This document shows, in pieces, positions 63,231-64,000 of a stretch of DNA of 64,000 nucleotides. The translations under genes were made by a program, and so were the position numbers. This DNA is from Candidatus Zhuqueibacterota bacterium (lineage in GTDB: Bacteria; Zhuqueibacterota; Zhuqueibacteria; Oceanimicrobiales; Oceanimicrobiaceae), in the NCBI GenBank assembly GCA_029262005.1, contig JAJDAG010000180.1, positions 1 to 64,000 of the forward strand, written 5' to 3'. Numbering within the stretch: the first letter of the stretch is position 1; each line of letters begins with the position of its first letter. The notes beneath the pieces were generated by a model. It was not told where the DNA came from. It worked only from the letters and a program-made list of their open reading frames with translations, and did no database searches.

Positions 63231-64000
63231 CTAATTTAAGGTTGAACAAATACATGCAACATCGACAATATCCTGCCAACTGCACCCTCTGGAAAGATCG
63301 CTCATTGGTTTGGCTAACCCTTGCAGTATTGGGCCGACGGCCTGCGCACCTGCCAGTCGCTCGGTCAACTTATAGGCAATATTGCCGGAATCAAGATCAG
63401 GAAAAATAAGCACATTCGCACGGCCTGCAACATCACTGTCTGGCGCTTTACGCTCAGCAATAGCGGCGACCAGCGCAGCATCTACCTGTAGTTCTCCATC
63501 GACAGAAAGAGCCGGGGCTTTACTTCGAACAAATTCGACAGCTTGTTGCACTTTCTCAACTTTAGCATGTTTTGCACTGCCCCTGGTCGAAAATGACAAC
63601 AAAGCCACATAGGGCGTTTCCCCGGTTAGCTTATTGTGCGTTTGTGCCGAAGAAATGGCTATGTCTGCCAATTGCTCGGCTGTTGGCTCCGGAACCACGG
63701 CGCAGTCAGAGTATGTCAGAACCCGGTTGTCGCCAAAGACCATTTCAAATGTACTTGAGACCAGAGAAATCCCAGTACGCATACCAATAATCTGTAACGC
63801 TGCCTGAAGAACATCGCCTGTAGTAAAAACACTTCCAGCTACACAACCGTCACAAACACCCTTATTTACCAACATCGCAGAAAAATAAAGTGGATGTTGC
63901 ATGGTCTTAGTGCAAGAATCCGTGGTTGCTCCTTTGTTTTTTCTCAACTCATAATAGGTGTTGCGGTAGTCGTAAAAATGTTTGCAATCAGACGGTGAAA
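63231..64000 (-). CDS. pta: Phosphate acetyltransferase (C-terminal part; runs off right edge)
   Basis: The frame is open from the stop at 63231 to the window end, giving about 256 C-terminal residues; the true start lies outside. Family features are [34 protein letters not shown], then [13 protein letters not shown] and [23 protein letters not shown] seemingly shorter start (TTG at 63947) falls inside the conserved ELRKNKG block and is not real. The enzyme interconverts acetyl-CoA and acetyl phosphate. Phosphate butyryltransferase is the near alternative, but the [12 protein letters not shown] block favours Pta. Confidence 0.9.
   Translation of the reverse strand, partial: SPSDCKHFYDYRNTYYELRKNKGATTDSCTKTMQHPLYFSAMLVNKGVCDGCVAGSVFTTGDVLQAALQIIGMRTGISLVSSTFEMVFGDNRVLTYSDCAVVPEPTAEQLADIAISSAQTHNKLTGETPYVALLSFSTRGSAKHAKVEKVQQAVEFVRSKAPALSVDGELQVDAALVAAIAERKAPDSDVAGRANVLIFPDLDSGNIAYKLTERLAGAQAVGPILQGLAKPMSDLSRGCSWQDIVDVACICSTLN

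Noticed and set aside
63231-63947. Complete short phosphate acetyltransferase starting at 63947
   Set aside because: The putative TTG start falls inside the conserved YYELRKNKG block, and the frame stays open with Pta-like sequence to the window edge.

Overview
The window is chromosomal sequence of moderate GC from a Gram-negative bacterium, probably of the FCB group and plausibly Calditrichota/KSB1-like. That placement is inferred from the combination of alternative complex III, a PorV-like outer-membrane protein, a giant exported protein with a YPNPF/FlgD-like C-terminal sorting domain, and a TonB receptor with a CarboxypepD_reg domain. There is no rRNA to settle it. The window starts inside the TonB receptor gene and ends inside a phosphate acetyltransferase gene.

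Region 1 (about 1.6-24.6 kb, all minus strand) is respiratory. In transcription order: a Cache/HAMP/PAS histidine kinase, an NtrC-type sigma54 activator, a diheme cytochrome c (NarC-like), narGHJI, two NarK-family transporters, then actABCDEF for alternative complex III. The order narC-G-H-J-I-K-K is the one known from Thermus. The control region before narC holds a sigma54-like promoter and an upstream dyad, so the adjacent two-component system probably controls nitrate respiration.

Region 2 (about 24.9-38.4 kb) is mixed: a lysine 6-dehydrogenase-like enzyme; a plus-strand ABC exporter operon (LolA-like protein, two FtsX-type permeases, ATPase, outer-membrane protein); an aminotransferase and an omega-amidase-like hydrolase; then minus-strand DUF2164, hemolysin III and an antiporter-RCK-EIIA fusion. 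Spacers at 29.6-34.9 kb are full of decayed repeats, including a GxxExxY remnant between inverted repeats and a 130-bp MITE-like palindrome.

Region 3 (about 38.6-45.5 kb, minus strand) holds a membrane SpoIIE-type phosphatase, tRNA-Gln(CTG), gltX, tRNA-Ser(GCT), tRNA-Ser(TGA), dprA and obgE.

Region 4 (about 45.6-61.9 kb, minus strand) is the most unusual part. Six closely spaced genes encode a TPR protein, a small secreted protein, a 2631-residue secreted repeat protein, a PorV-like barrel with TPRs, a 1253-residue membrane protein joining an RsbW-like ATPase to a SpoIIE phosphatase, transposase-like helix-turn-helix domains and TPRs, and a STAS protein carrying the same helix-turn-helix domain. 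I read it as a surface-structure operon linked to a partner-switching signalling module. An aspartate aminotransferase and the partial pta follow.
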